Assembly (NCBI RefSeq): GCF_932526225.1
Contig: NC_064036.1
Span: 5,649,519-5,713,518, forward strand
Origin: Nematostella vectensis
Lineage: Eukaryota > Cnidaria > Anthozoa > Actiniaria > Edwardsiidae
Direction: 5' to 3'
DNA: 64,000 nt
The notes beneath the pieces are model-generated. The model had not been told where the DNA came from, ran no database searches, and saw nothing but the letters and a program-made list of their open reading frames with translations. The position numbers and the translations under genes were made by a program. Shown here piece by piece: positions 25,401 to 36,549 of the stretch (the stretch's first letter is position 1; every line of letters starts with the position of its first letter).

Positions 25401-28400
25401 CCCACAAATTACCAAATTATAGTTGAAAATATGGAACCATCAGAGCCTTTAAATCATTTCAAATTGAACAATGCAAATGCATTTCTGATTTGATAAAGAA
25501 CAGAAGTAAATGTATCAAACATATGTTTTAAAAATTAATATACAAAAAGTGCATAGTCCCCTATAAAAAAACTAAATTAAGTGGATTTGACTGTATGTTT
25601 AACAAGAAAACATTTTTTCATGCCCAGGCATATTTTCCTAGAGAAAAAACATTTAGAAACAAAACAAAGATAAGAGTAGATACATAACTGTGCTAAAGGA
25701 GATTTCCCTGTTACTATGAGAGCCTTGTTGGATAAAAGCCAATGATAAGCAATATTACTTTCTAAGCACAGGAAGCTGAAGTCAAAATAAATGAAACATA
25801 GCTATCAAGTTGTTCATTATTGCAAAAAGCCAAACAGAGAAGGCTCCTAGTGCAAAACATCTCAAGGCAAACTAGATAAAAAGATAACAATATTGAGTTA
25901 TAATATCAGTGAGATTTCTGTAGTTCCCATAGACTTGGTGACTCCTTAGCAGGAATTAGTGTACATGTAATATACAGTAGCAGCCATCATGAGAAATGTG
26001 GCTGGTTTATAAATCACTAGGGAAAATACTTAGCCAAGACTAATCTATGGCCACAGACACATACAAAAATCTGTCTTGTTGCTAGTACCTTATAAGCCAG
26101 GAAATCACATAAATGCAATTTTTCAAGGCAATGAGGGATGTTGTCTGCTGAAAGTGATTTAGATTGCACATTGGTGATCTGCTCTGCTTCTGTCAGTGGT
26201 AACAGCTGATACATGTTGATCTATCCACGCTTGACCCTTTGTGTTAGATCCCAGAGCTAAAGCATGGCTGTGTGCTTTACTCCAGAGATTTGGTTTTGTT
26301 AAATGATACACAAAGTTGAAAAACCTAGCATCCTCTATAACAGATATCATTTAGGTGTTTGAATTCAAAAATGAGAAATTCATAAGAAAGAGGGTCTAAA
26401 ATAAAATCAGATCACTTCTGGTGAAGCACACATAAAATGATAACATCTATAAGGACTATTTCACTCCTGCTATAATGAGAGCTCATTCCAAGATTTCATC
26501 TATCTTTTTGATATAGAATTAGAGATGTTATCAAAAGAAGGAAGCAATTTATTAGCCACAACTCATAGTTATTACTAGACCATTGTGGTGCCAATTTTAA
26601 CTTAAGAATATTCAAACAAACAGCCTCAACACAGTCACTGTCCATTGTAGGTTGGCGTTAAAGTAAAAAAAATTGTTTTTGTTTTGTCTAAGAAACACAG
26701 CATTTGAAAAGAAAAACTGTTCTATGCTACCACCTAAAAACATTCAACAATAGAGAGCTTTTATTTTATAATTTAAAAGTAGACAACACCAGTTAGACAG
26801 TACCAGCTAAATACTCAACCAGTTAAGATTGAAAGTTGTTGGTTCTTATTATGACAGACCACATGGGAACCATAATTTTGTTCTAATGTTTGCTCAAAGG
26901 CTGGTGGCCAAGAGCTCTCACATTTAAAGACAAAGATACGAGCCTACCACTAACAAGTAAAAGCAAAATCCCCTCTAGCTTCTTAAAGGATTTGATAACT
27001 GAGATTATCTAACAGTCACAAAGCCTTTGCAGCTTAACAAAACACAATACTATAGCGTAAGAGAATGATGGGTTGCAAGCATTTAAAGTCACAAACCAAC
27101 ACTTATGAACATTTTCTTTAATATTAGAAAAAATTCCTATAATACCAGTAATGATTAAACAGTAGGGTTAAACGTGATTAACAGTGGGAAAGCCCTTGTT
27201 ATTAGTGTTTGGCAGAAGGAGTGAACCTATTTCTAGCAAAGAGAGACAGCAACGAAAATGAGAAGCTGCCATAATTTTGCCCCCTGCAGCAATAAGTTTT
27301 GCTTGGTGGTTGAAGTGCAATAAACCATTGAGATCAGTATGATAGCAACAAAGCATAGACTTTTGTTTATATAAAGACAAGACCTCATGCTAGTGACAGT
27401 AATAATCAGTTTAGGGTATAATGAATGGAGGAAATTTTGCAAGGGTTTTTTTTTTAAAAGAAATTATCTCAACATCAGTTGAAAAAAAGAGAATAGGCAT
27501 TGGAATAGTAATTGAGTTAACGAATACTAACTTCTTTGTCAATGAGAATCTGAAATTTTTAAAAAATGAGAATTCAGTGTGCAATCAAATTATCTAAAAA
27601 GTAGATGTTTACTCGGGAGAAGTAAAATCTATAAGGAAAAGTAATATAGAAATTTCGTTAAACCTAAAAAAAATACCCTAATCAAATTTCCTATAACATA
27701 CCAACCACTGGTATATATTTAGGCGACGTTTAATACTAATAGATGCACTCATTTTAAAGCAAACCCCTCGGGTAAAATAGTATATAAAAAAGTAAGTAAT
27801 AAAGTATAATAGTAATAAACAGAGTCACATTAGTGACAAATTTCAACTTGTGATGTTTTGACGATGTTATCCTATAAGCGATTTTAAATTAGAGTAAAAT
27901 CCACTGATTGCGCGAATAAAACGTAAAGAAAAGTAGTATTCAGTAACGTTAGATATAATTCAGAAATATGAACTTCAACTTGGATACCGAATTCGATAAT
28001 CGCATAAAATATTAGTAAACCTGAAATAAGTTTTAGCGTCTAAAATGCAAGCGAAAATAATTATGCACTGCAAATGCATTGTGGTGGAAAGTTTCTTTAT
28101 GTTTACACACACACAAATATATATATATATACCACACTAAAAAATAAAACGGAATAGAATCAGACTAGTTTTGGCTTTTGTTGAGGTGTAATAACGAATA
28201 AGTTATTGGTGATCGTTGAATGGCATTTTAGTGGAAGTCATACGCAAGATTGAATCAAGGTAAAAACAAACTTTATGGGTTAAGACCTAGAAACTATAGA
28301 AGCTGTAAGCATGTTTGAAAAGCCACGATTTTGCTGAGATAGCACACTTATTTGAGAACAGATATCACGCAGAAAACTTACGCTAATCGCGCCAAAGATT

Positions 28401-29139
28401 AGAGTAAACAGCGGCTTTTTTTCCTACGCAAGTTTACGTTCAAAAAAAGCCGAGAGACTTAACAACGTATTGCCTTAGAAATAAGGCAAACACTAAACGG
28501 ATGTTATAGTTTACCAAAGGAAATCTATTTTTCTCAGGAATACCGAGGCTGTAAAATTATAAGTTCTACAGGAAGGGAATGAGGCGTCGTGACTTTTTGT
28601 GAGAAATCACTTCCGACATAAAGGCCACCGCGAGCAATACAATAGAGCAAAGAAAACACTCCCAACCCCCTCAAATAATAAGGACATTAGAGAATCCTTA
28701 ATTTCATGGTTACTTGTCTCAGCATTATGTTTAAGATTTGGAATTTTGATCCGTAGTAACTGATCGCGTTTGTGATCAAACCACGGGATGATCGTTTATT
28801 TCGGTGATTGTCCTGCCTGCAAATATCACACACAAACTCGCACGTTCTAGAGTACCGGCGCGCGGTCGCGGACTCTCTAATTGGTTTGTAAAGAGAATAA
28901 AAAGATGTGGTTGGTTTCTCGGGTATCCATACAGCTTTTGCCAAAAGATCAGCGTCTGAATTGAAAACTAGTTCACTGGATCGGGACGTATATATGATAC
29001 CCCTATAATTCAGCGGCAGCTAAGTATGCGATGTGAAGAAGTGAAGCCTGGAGCATTTCATTCACCCACCTTTCAAAGATAAAAACACGATCGACGTGAA
29101 GAGCAGAGAGACGTAAAGTCTTCCACAATATAAAGACAT
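7433..29139 (-). CDS. DCC/NEO1-like: DCC/neogenin/frazzled-type netrin receptor, 20 exons
   Basis: Exons 1-20 (minus): 29139-29070, 24954-24634, 23655-23353, 22712-22422, 21806-21534, 21070-20822, 20608-20365, 20119-19920, 19500-19334, 18916-18778, 18216-17911, 17572-17309, 16773-16477, 15846-15829, 15739-15583, 14313-14146, 12671-12463, 9465-9272, 8493-8341, 7528-7433. All phases agree; the total is 4119 nt, 1372 residues, close to the roughly 1450 of vertebrate DCC. Exon 1 is a hydrophobic signal peptide starting MSLYCGRLYV. Exons 2-5 are four Ig domains with paired Cys (e.g. LLKC...YQC). A Thr/Pro linker follows, then six fibronectin III domains (exons 6-13) and a transmembrane helix in exon 15 (LWIIIAAVAGITLIAIIIS). 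The cytoplasmic part has a P1-like motif PPDLWINHTENMEMK, a Pro-rich P2-like stretch, two PPTY motifs and the terminal P3 helix LAGLEGLMKDLNEIT. Family role: axon-guidance or dependence receptor for netrin/RGM. Assignment to DCC versus neogenin predates their split. Confidence 0.95.
9455..10350 (-). repeat. Minisatellite copying the splice acceptor of DCC-like exon 18
   Basis: About 19 units of roughly 40-58 bp (basic unit 43 bp) run upstream of exon 18. Read on the minus strand each holds TTCACTCGTAG|GCTCCAAG followed by TACCCGATAACC. The true exon starts at 9465 with GCTCCAAGTACCCAATGACC, so every unit copies the 3' splice site and the first exon bases. Fifteen units keep the TAG|GC acceptor. 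Four (near 9610, 9915, 10015 and 10098) have CTTGGCTCC and lose it. Longer units carry a second GTATTCACTC. Confidence 0.92.
12365..12495 (-). repeat. Degenerate duplication around the exon 17 donor
   Basis: The true donor is TCCACAG|GTAACCCACGACCGC (GT at 12462-12461). About 60 bp further into the intron a similar block TCCACAG|GTATCCCATGGCCGGC recurs, and an exonic block GTATCCACGACCACAGACACC resembles both. This looks like old, diverged tandem copies of an AG|GT junction. Confidence 0.5.
14038..14160 (-). repeat. Two-copy duplication of the exon 16 donor, about 58 bp unit
   Basis: On the minus strand AGCTAATGTGCCCAA|GTAAGT...AGCTATCCGG...GGCGCCAGTCT is followed directly by AGCTAATGTGCCCAA|GTTAGT...AGCTATCCGG...GGCGCCGGTCTT. 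The first is the real exon end (last base 14146); the second lies in the intron and has GTTAGT instead of GTAAGT. Confidence 0.85.
15829..15846 (-). CDS. Predicted 18-nt microexon (exon 14) of the DCC-like gene
   Basis: Between acceptor TTCATAG and donor GTAAGT lie 18 bases, encoding QENDT flanked by split codons (phase 1 in, phase 1 out). Inclusion or skipping both keep frame between fibronectin domain 6 and the transmembrane exon. Skipping gives PGDIAP; inclusion adds six residues in the juxtamembrane stalk. Strong flanking sites support it, but no transcript evidence is available. Confidence 0.65.
16219..16383. repeat. Dispersed repeat shared with 24388-24530
   Basis: Shares TATAAGGAAATGACCAGTA, CTCAATATTTC and flanking CTGTAGG/CTACAG-type words with a copy at about 24388-24530. 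Both lie in DCC-like introns. This copy includes a poly-C run (16258-16274). Probably a degraded MITE. Confidence 0.5.
16971..17335 (-). repeat. 40-bp minisatellite copying the exon 12 splice donor, 9 copies
   Basis: Units of exactly 40 bp; on the minus strand each contains CCAATCAAACGCTAGAAGCAA|GTAAGTC and then TTTAGGAAGACA. The real exon 12 ends at 17309 with this sequence. Copied donors: GTAAGT intact at 17268-area as GTAATT, 17188, 17148 and 17068 intact, 17108 as GTTAGT; three copies (7th and the two distal ones) changed to AGAAGT and lost the GT. Since 40 is not a multiple of 3, later donors shift the frame and reach a stop at about 17265. Confidence 0.93.
18917..19333 (-). repeat. AAC-rich low-complexity tract in DCC-like intron 9
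   Basis: Imperfect ACAACA/AAC repeats fill most of the intron between exons 9 and 10. The long minus-strand open frames over it (poly Leu/Val/Cys) are artefacts of this composition. Confidence 0.7.
21227..21473. mobile_element. MITE with AAGGCCTGGCTAAACTA inverted ends
   Basis: The left end AAGGCCTGGCTAAACTA is matched by its reverse complement at 21457-21473 (TAGTTTAGCCAGGCCTT), 247 bp end to end. Sub-terminal ACATGT words also pair. It lies in DCC-like intron 5. No clear target duplication and no coding capacity. Confidence 0.7.
24388..24530. repeat. Second copy of the dispersed repeat at 16219-16383
   Basis: Contains TTATAAGGAAATGACCAGTA and CCTCAATATTTCAAGCCATGCTACAG, bounded by CTGTAG on the left and CTACAG on the right. 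Non-coding, in DCC-like intron 2. Confidence 0.5.
29070..29139 (-). CDS. Signal-peptide first coding exon of the DCC-like gene
   Basis: ATG at 29139 opens 23 codons with a Leu/Phe/Val-rich core (SLLFTSIVFLSL), then donor AAAG|GTGGGT. The overhanging G joins the TA of exon 2 (acceptor CCACAG at 24960-24955) to make Val, so the frame enters Ig domain 1 without a gap. A roughly 4.1 kb intron (24955-29069) follows, the largest in the gene; no second gene was recognised in it. Confidence 0.85.
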
Positions 29140-31523
29140 CCTATCACAGGCCACACGAGTGATTTCAGGACTTCAAGTCAAGTAACAGTGCTAAAAAGGT
29201 CCAAATACAGGGCATTGCTGGAAGTAGCTCCTCTCTTCATAAATGAAATGCTTCATGTATGTTATGCATTGGACGTCACATGTCAATCAATTGAATAGAC
29301 CAATCAGATCGTGGATTGATGCCCTGGGGTCCGAAAATGACCTCTTCTATTTTTGAATATCTTTTAACTCAATCTTCGAGCTAATAGCTTTTCTTTTATC
29401 TTTTACAAGGCTCTGGAAAGATGAGGTATTTACCGTTTTTTTTAGTTGTTAAGGATGGTATTAGCACTATAAACTTCTAAAGATAGGTTGCTGTCACGAA
29501 ATTTCTTCTCCCTCTTTCCTTACGCAAACTAAAATGTCGAGGTATGATGTCTTTACACAAAAACAAAGAAAATCTTTTAGGAGTAATAATGTAAATTGCG
29601 AAAAAAACGAAGCAAATAAAATCGACGCGAGAACTAAAGAGCTTAGCAAATACAACCGACCAACTTCAATTGTTTGCAAGCCTCTAAAACATGTATAAGT
29701 CGAAAGGAAATTTGACGGCGTGTCGTCACTTTACGCCAATAATAGATTATTTCTATCTTCACCATTTGAATTTTAAGATAGCTTTTGTAGTGGTAAAAAA
29801 GTCGCTGATGATAGCTTTGCAATTAGAAGGATATAATAGCCCGAAAAGATCTCTCTTCTAAATACGTAATGCGCCCGCAGCCCTACCTATTGGAGGAAAC
29901 TTCCCCCAAACCAATATCTGATGGCAGAACTAAAAGAACACTGGCAAGCTTTATTCATTCTACATCCGTCTCCATTTGCAAGAGACTACAGATTTCAAGC
30001 AATTTATTCCCCTGGATTTAATAAAACTTCGGTGGAATAAAATAATGAAATAGTCGGAAGTACTTTGTTTCGCTTGATGCTCTAGATCCATGCTTTTAAT
30101 AACCCGTCTGTTCCCTTGTTAGCCATAAGACCCAACCCCCTCGTTTACAACCCTATATACGATAGAGTGAAACAAGTGATAAGAAAAAAAAGCGAACACG
30201 GAGCGGAATAACATTGCAGCCGCATAAAGGCCCGAAAGCCAAAAGGGTTATTAAAACTTATAATAAAATTATCATTTATTGGAGGTTTTATTGTTTGATA
30301 TCCGCTTTCCATACACACAAATTTAAAACGAGCAAAGATCTGCACGCACAAATTTAAAGTTCTATCTCTCTCTCTTTAAAAACATGTTACAGCACACAAA
30401 CGCTTATACAAGGAAAAACTATAGTTTAACAAACGAAAAATGACACTTCAACATTCAAACCACTGTCAATATTTGGTAGCAATTTGGACCACAGTTTCAT
30501 TTATTAGCTGGTGTCTTTCAGATCTCTATCTAGCATCGGTTTAAAAACCACAGGAGTTCGTATCTGAGAATAGCGGTCACACTCGATTAAGTGTTGCACT
30601 TTTGATCTTGCGCTTTTGCATTCTTTTGCATCACGTAGCCAGAAAACGCCCTTAATCAAAAGTCCGGAAGAAATTGATACACTATATAGTCACGATGTAT
30701 GTTATGTAGAAAATCCCAATTAGTATATTGATGCGTCATGGCATCCCTCCACGTAATAACCTTCGGCGCAGAAAAGGAGTTAAAATGAAAGCTTTTGAGA
30801 GGTACTCGACACAAAGTAGTGTTTTTGACAGGTCTTGGACGACACGACGCTGTTGAGGCAGTGTCAACCAGAGAGCAGAATTTTTCAAGAGGATGAGAAT
30901 AATGTGGTCTCATTTATCGAACATTTCTTCTTATTTATTTTGTCCTGAATAAAAGTGATCGTTTTGTTTCAATGACCGGCGTGTTGCCAGACAATCACTT
31001 TTTGTTAGCGGTCCAAGATGTTTTTAAAAATGTAAGAAAAAAGCCATCCATCTGATAGTGTGCGTCGGACCTTGTGGTCTACGTCGACGAATGAAAATGA
31101 ATAAAAACTTTTAAAAAAGTCAACAACAACGCAGAGTTGTTCTTATGTTTCTAAACACTTGACGCAGTCCTGTAGAGGATGGGTCCAAAGCGCTAGCGAA
31201 ACTAGGGCGGCCCCGCCTTACTGCAGGCATTTTTTTTCTCATGGCTGTTGACTCGAGACACGATTATTTCAGAGGCCAAATTGAAATAAAAAATAATAAT
31301 AATAATAAATCGACAGCCATTTGAAGAGCCCCCAAAAAATGTTGTTTGAAAAGTTTATTTCATTCGTTTCTGTTGATCATAACGGTATCGGTAAAATCCT
31401 GCTGCTATGTTCTATGCAGATAATTTGAAAGCTGGAAGTAAGTATTTATTATAATTAATAAAGATCAAATTCAATATTTATGTGTGCTACAAACTCGGCC
31501 AGCTGGAAAATACCCCTCCCCCC
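29140..31523. other. 5' flank of the DCC-like gene, no recognised gene
   Basis: AT-rich. Open frames are short and none resembles a known domain. The DCC-like 5' UTR and promoter should lie in the first part. A GGATCGGGACG-containing segment near 28980-29050 lies inside intron 1 rather than here. Nothing further could be supported. Confidence 0.4.
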
Positions 31524-31628
31524 CATGGCCAGAAATATTGAACCAAAACGGGAGTTGGGCCGAGCTTTTCCTATTTTGCATATCCATTGTATTTGCGCGC
31601 ATTTGATTGGTTCCCGAAATCCACAAAT

Positions 31629-31647
31629 CACGGGTCTTAGACCCGTG
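31629..31647. promoter_or_regulatory. Perfect 8-bp stem hairpin just before the chromodomain ATG
   Basis: CACGGGTC-TTA-GACCCGTG forms an 8-bp perfect inverted repeat with a 3-nt loop and ends five bases before the ATG at 31653. It could be a protein-binding operator or a 5' UTR hairpin. Function is inferred only from position and symmetry. Confidence 0.45.
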
Positions 31648-31652
31648 AAAAA

Positions 31653-32671
31653 ATGGCGGCTAGACGAGAGAAGGGTTTTTATCGTACGCTTAATTCGATC
31701 TCTTCCGTTGATCTTTTTTGCGATCGACCTTTGAAACGAATTCAAGGTAAAGGTCGGCTTTGGGAAGTTGACCGGCTTGTCTTAGAGCGCAAGACCACAG
31801 AAGGCAAGGTGAGTTTGACAAAGTTTAACTTACAGGTCACATCGCTCCCGGCCTCGTGTCATCGTATTTTTGTTGGGGTCCGTTGCCCCCGATGGCTTCT
31901 TGCTATTTACGATATTGCAGATAAAAATATACTACTCTGCATTCTGATAATCAGCATGAATACCTCGTTTTATGGAAGGGCTTCTCTCCCTACGATGCAA
32001 CATGGGAACCTGTCGAAAACATGACGTCCGAGTTTGTCCGGTACGTCAGAAGATTCAGAAGCTCAACTCTACTGGGATGCGGACCTACTATTTACCACTA
32101 GGGCTTTTTTCACCTATTAGTTTCCAAATTTAAAAAAAATTGAGACTACAGAATAATAAATAATAGGCAAGTTGCATATGTAACAGATCCACAATAGAAA
32201 ATTGCCTAAAATCTAGCTCAGAATTATTTTCAGATGCTTTACTTAAATCCTCTTGTGTATTTGTCTTTCAGCTTGTTCTACTCCCCACCTATGCCTGATG
32301 GAGGTGTCCTTTATTCCAATGTCGCAGTCTTTCGAGCTGAGGTTGAAGTGCTTTTGAAATCTAGGTCAAGGTTACCAGTAACCTTTTATTTCAGGGGAGA
32401 TGTTTTTAGATATTTATTTAATTTTAATGACTCCAATTGGCATTATCTCGAAAGAGATCAGTTCCCTGCCACATATTTTCCAAAGGGCTGGGATCAGCTG
32501 GCTGACATGCATGGACAGGGGATCAAAGTATTTTATCCCATGAAGGTTAGAAGCTTTGTTAGCTTTACAACAAAGAAATACTCCAGACAACCCCTGCCAG
32601 TTTTATTACCTAGGGCTTTTCAAGAGAAAGTAACAGTTTCTTTCGTTAAAGTTGCACTTGGTGACAAATAA
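31653..32671 (+). CDS. Chromodomain protein encoded by the transposon
   Basis: Three exons join in phase: 31653-31808, 31955-32040, 32272-32671, giving 213 residues. ATG is in good context (AAAATGG). Residues about 36-75 form a chromodomain: LWEVDRLVLERK, then across intron 1 EYLVLWKGFSPYDATWEP, with the aromatic cage positions W/Y and W-K-G-F plus TWEP conserved. The remaining 130 or so residues (PPMPDGGVLYSN ... GDVFRYLFNFND ... YFPKGWDQL) match no domain I recognise. Family knowledge: chromodomains bind methylated histone lysines and in several mobile elements steer integration. Intron 1 needs the acceptor ATAATCAG at 31947-31954, which is weak; the ATATTGCAG acceptor further upstream would run into a stop. 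Targeting or accessory role in transposition is inference. Confidence 0.75.
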
Positions 32672-32684
32672 AGTTAGTAGAGCC

Positions 32685-35600
32685 TTAATTTGTGTTCCCT
32701 CGTCTTCGCTTTATCTTAATTTCCTCTTCCCAATATTGGGCATTTCGTTTGACATAGGGACGAGGGAGTTTCTCCCTGTGCTTTAGCTTGCCCAACCTAA
32801 ACTCTGCTTGCAGAACCTCACAGGGGTCATCAAGGTGGTTAGATTTCCTCAAAACCACTCTTCTTGCATCATCATTATTTTTCTCCAGACCTATAAAAGT
32901 ATTTATAGTAAACAAACTTTCAAAACTTTTCACTTTTTGATTTTTACAAAAAATAATATTATTTACCCACCTTGACCACTAAACTGCTTCAGGTTTTGAT
33001 AGCGCCTTATCATGGCTGGAACATGATAGGCTGCAACATGCATGTAGCATGTCACTCGCTCTTTTTTGTAGCCAAGCCTCACATCACCAAGGCTACCGAA
33101 TTTGGTTATCCATTCTTTAGCCTGTGGAATTTTTGTTACAAAAAACAGGTATAATAGTTTTGTCAGATTCTATCAAGATCATACTGGTTTTTTTAAATTT
33201 TTATAAAACACTTCTAGCTTTACCTCTTTTTGATAGACTTCCATGGATGGTGGTTTCCAGTTAGAAACACAATCAAAATACAAATGGTGGAAATCCTGGA
33301 ATCATGAAAATACAATTTATATCTCTATAGCTTACTTTTTAATTTTCAGTGAGAATGATTTCAGCATAATTATGCTAAATTCACCTTCCAGATTTCTGCA
33401 ACCCTAGCAGCTGTAGATGGCTGTGGGACACCAATGAGCTTCTCTGGGAGCTTTTTCAGAAGTTTCTTTCTATCGCTACCCATCAAACTTGTGAAGTCAT
33501 AGGTACCACTTCCCCTACCATCTGCATTAAGCTTCTCCCACACTTGAAATGATACCCCACACAACCGTATAGTTTGTACTAATTGACTCAGATGGCTTGT
33601 GCTTCCTTTGTTTGATCTTTTACTGATCTGAAATATAAAAAAAAATTTCTGCTATGAGTAAACTTTTTTGTAGTGGCATTTCCTAAAGCCCAGTGGCACT
33701 TTACATTTTTAAACTTTACTACAACATACTACAATTCCATTGCTAACAGTTTTTCCACTTCTTATAGTAATTGTACATGGACAGTCATTCATGTCCTATA
33801 TAAGTGCTTTATTTGTCATAAAAAGTATATTATCAGGTAGATTGTATTGACCTTTTCCTTTTCATCCCACTGCATTGCATCTTCTATTGCATTATCTATC
33901 AGGATGTCTGTCACCCTCAGCATTAAGTGGAGCTCATCTATTAGTATGTGGTCAGGTTCAATGTTGAATAGGGGTTTATTTACACAGCAGTAATTCTCTC
34001 CCTTCTTTCTTTTTCCACACTCAATAATATCCTGTAGGGTCCTGCGTAGTGGGTCCTTCTCATAATACTCATCATCCTTGCTCATATCACCTCTGGGGAA
34101 ATTACAAAATAGTTACCTTGTATTGTAGGTCACTTAGACCTAGTATTCTTAACAATTTTTACCTGTCTTTCTTGTGAACTTTGCACCAAAGACAAGCATA
34201 TGCTGAGTTTGCAGCACTCAAACCCATTGTTTGTAAGAGGAACTGAAAAAAAAGAAACAAATTACTAGATTAGTTTTTCTTTTTTAAATGTCACATTCTG
34301 CTAAGAACCTGTAGACGACTGTTACCTTATAGTCTCCGCCCAGAAAGAACTCTACATTTATCTTCTTGCCATCAAGTTCTACATAGCTATCATCTTGCAC
34401 TGCATCAATTTCTTCAAGAACATCTTTCAAGCTCTCTGCTATTGTCTCATACTTCTCTGGACCATTGATAACTGCCACTGTGTGTGTACCTCAAATGTAT
34501 TTGTAAGATGGTATAAGAAACATTGGAATGTATAGCCTTGTCCCATGTATAGCCAGAGATATAGCATATAAATGAGGTACACATACCTTTCGAGGAAAGC
34601 AGATCATCAGGTGCATTCAGTATTGCAAAGCTAAAAAGGGTGAAATTTGAGGAGCGGCTCATTCTGGCCCCGTCACCACTGAGCTTTATCCTGACATGGT
34701 CTGTAACCATACCACTTGCTCTCTGTTAAAAGAAATGGGATACCACTTCTATTTTAACTTGGGTATTTATGATTAATAGCAGGCAGTCTATATTTCCAGC
34801 AACCAGATTATCTAGTAAATATCATGAGTGCATATGCTTATTTTTGTAAATATCATTACTGTACTGTATGTACAAATCAAGATTTGTTGTTGCATTGATG
34901 TTTTCTGGGGTGTGATTTGTTGTTGCATTGTTGTTTCCTGGGGTGTGTGTGTGTGGGGGGGGGGTATCATTTCTTAATACATTTTTGTACATAAATCCTG
35001 ATTCAAATTACTAACAACTCACCAGACTCTTGATTTGCTCTACCAGTCTCTCCTTGAAAGAGAACTGGGCTCCTGGAACTTGTCCTGGAGTGGGCCTGAT
35101 GTTGCACTGTTTATTGAGCTCTGAGCGACACTGTTTTATGATATAGCCTCTAGGGAAGCCATCAACTATTCTTGACACCTTTTGGATAAAATCATCCCCA
35201 ACACCAAATTTGTCCATCAAAAATAGAACACTTTCTACAGTGGCTTTGTTCTTTTCATTAAGTGACAGGTATTGGGCATTCTGGCCTGTTGTTTTGGATC
35301 CACCTTGACATGCTGTTGACAAGTCCAGATTGTAGTTTTTCTCATTGACAGAGTCAGTTACTTGGAGAAAATCAAGCTCTAAGCCAAACAATTCTACAAA
35401 TGCAAGTGCTTTCTCTGCTTTTTTTTTAGTATTTTTATTTTTCGGTTTTTACTTTGTTCGGTCTTTAATTCAGGGATGGGAGTCCCCACATTTGCATCGC
35501 ATGTTTCCCTCTTCAAGTGCCTAATTTGCTGTCTCAAGGAGTCATTATTACCCTTGAGCCGTTGCACCTCTTGTTTCAAGGCTGTAACTAGTTCATCACG

Positions 35601-36026
35601 TTCTGCAATGGAAGAAGTTTCCTCGACTCGTTCTTCCACCAAATCCTTTATTTCTACAACTTCTTTCCTCAAGAGTCGGACTTTGCAAGCGCTGGTGCAA
35701 AAGTCCAAGCGCTGTTTCACCGATCCCCGTACGTTTAGTTTCTTTTTCTGTGCCGAACTTCTCCTGCATAGATCGTCCAATCTTTTTTCAAGTAAGACGC
35801 TTTCTGAGCTGATCTTCAGAGTGGCCTCTATAGACTTGTTTAGCAGGTCGATGTACCGAATGTCCTTCGTTTTGATTAAATACCAGCCAGCAAGGAGGGG
35901 TCGCGGCAAAGTTATATAACCGATTACATCGTTTTCTGCAAGGCGTTGCTTGTGCTCGTACCTGGAGTCACTTTCCGTCAGTAAAAACTCAAAGAATGGA
36001 TCCGTCCTTTGTAATATATCCGACAT
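32685..36026 (-). CDS. Putative DDE-like transposase, 9 exons, one frameshift
   Basis: Exons (minus): 36026-35023, 34722-34587, 34477-34326, 34242-34163, 34092-33852, 33627-33385, 33295-33224, 33121-32971, 32890-32685; about 761 residues. All junctions agree in phase. Exon 1 has a single frame break in an A9 run (near 35420), where the upstream and downstream frames differ by one base. The N-terminal part includes a coiled coil (heptads around LKQEVQRLKGNNDSLRQQI). The middle has SGDGARMSRSSNF, then FFLGGDYKF, then CLWCKVHK and DHILIDELHLMLRVTD. These fit a conserved family with many copies in cnidarian genomes, as I remember it, and an RNase H-like acidic triad is plausible (Asp in SGDG, Asp in GGDYK, Asp/Glu in IDELH). 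Catalytic assignment is inference; position inside perfect TIRs supports transposase function. Donor of exon 5 (GTCAAT) is weak. Confidence 0.75.
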
Positions 36027-36334
36027 AGTGTGTTGCCAGGATGAAAACCTACCGGACTGGTGTTTTTGTTTTCTCGTTACGTCGCCATTTCTTTGATTAC
36101 TCAGTCATTATAAACTGTAAACATTGCGTAGTATTTTTTTACTTCGCGCGTACTACGATGAAACTACAACTTCATTCATGAACTACCCGCCAATGAAATT
36201 CCCGCTAAATTTCAAAATGATTGACAGATAAAGCCTGGAGAGGAACGGCCTTTAGCAATACAGGGCTCCCGGCAGTCTTAGACAATTCGTAGCAACATCA
36301 ACAGCCAGTTTTCAAAGAGAAGGCGCGCGATAAA

Positions 36335-36549
36335 ATGCTTCAACTTTCTCGACAAACGTTCGATTTATCATTCGAATGCCAGGAAACTACGAACAAAACT
36401 TCAAGGGAGATCATGCGTTTTATATCGCAAAAACCGAATTACGATGAAGCGGTAAAGACAATCTTCTCGATGAAGACTCAAGGTAAACATGTCTTTATTA
36501 TGATTCCGATGCAGGTTTTGAGCCAAGAGATGTTATTACTGAGTGCTAG
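36335..36549 (+). CDS. Small two-exon gene at the right end of the transposon
   Basis: Exons 36335-36482 and 36515-36549 give 60 residues (starts MLQLSRQTFDLSFECQ, ends FEPRDVITEC). The donor CAAG|GTAAAC is good and the intron is only 32 bases, ending GATTCCGATGCAG. A second copy of GATTCCGATGCAGGTTTT at about 36717 could act as an alternative acceptor. No domain recognised. It starts 308 bp from the transposase ATG in the opposite direction, suggesting a shared promoter. Could also be non-coding. Confidence 0.4.

Noticed and set aside
31809-32024. Continuation of the chromodomain frame past 31808
   Set aside because: A GTGAGT donor follows TEGK and the downstream chromodomain half is in another frame, so the read-through is intronic.
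36050-36330. Transposon right end placed near the transposase start
   Set aside because: No inverted copy of the left end there; the perfect match lies at 36859-36880.
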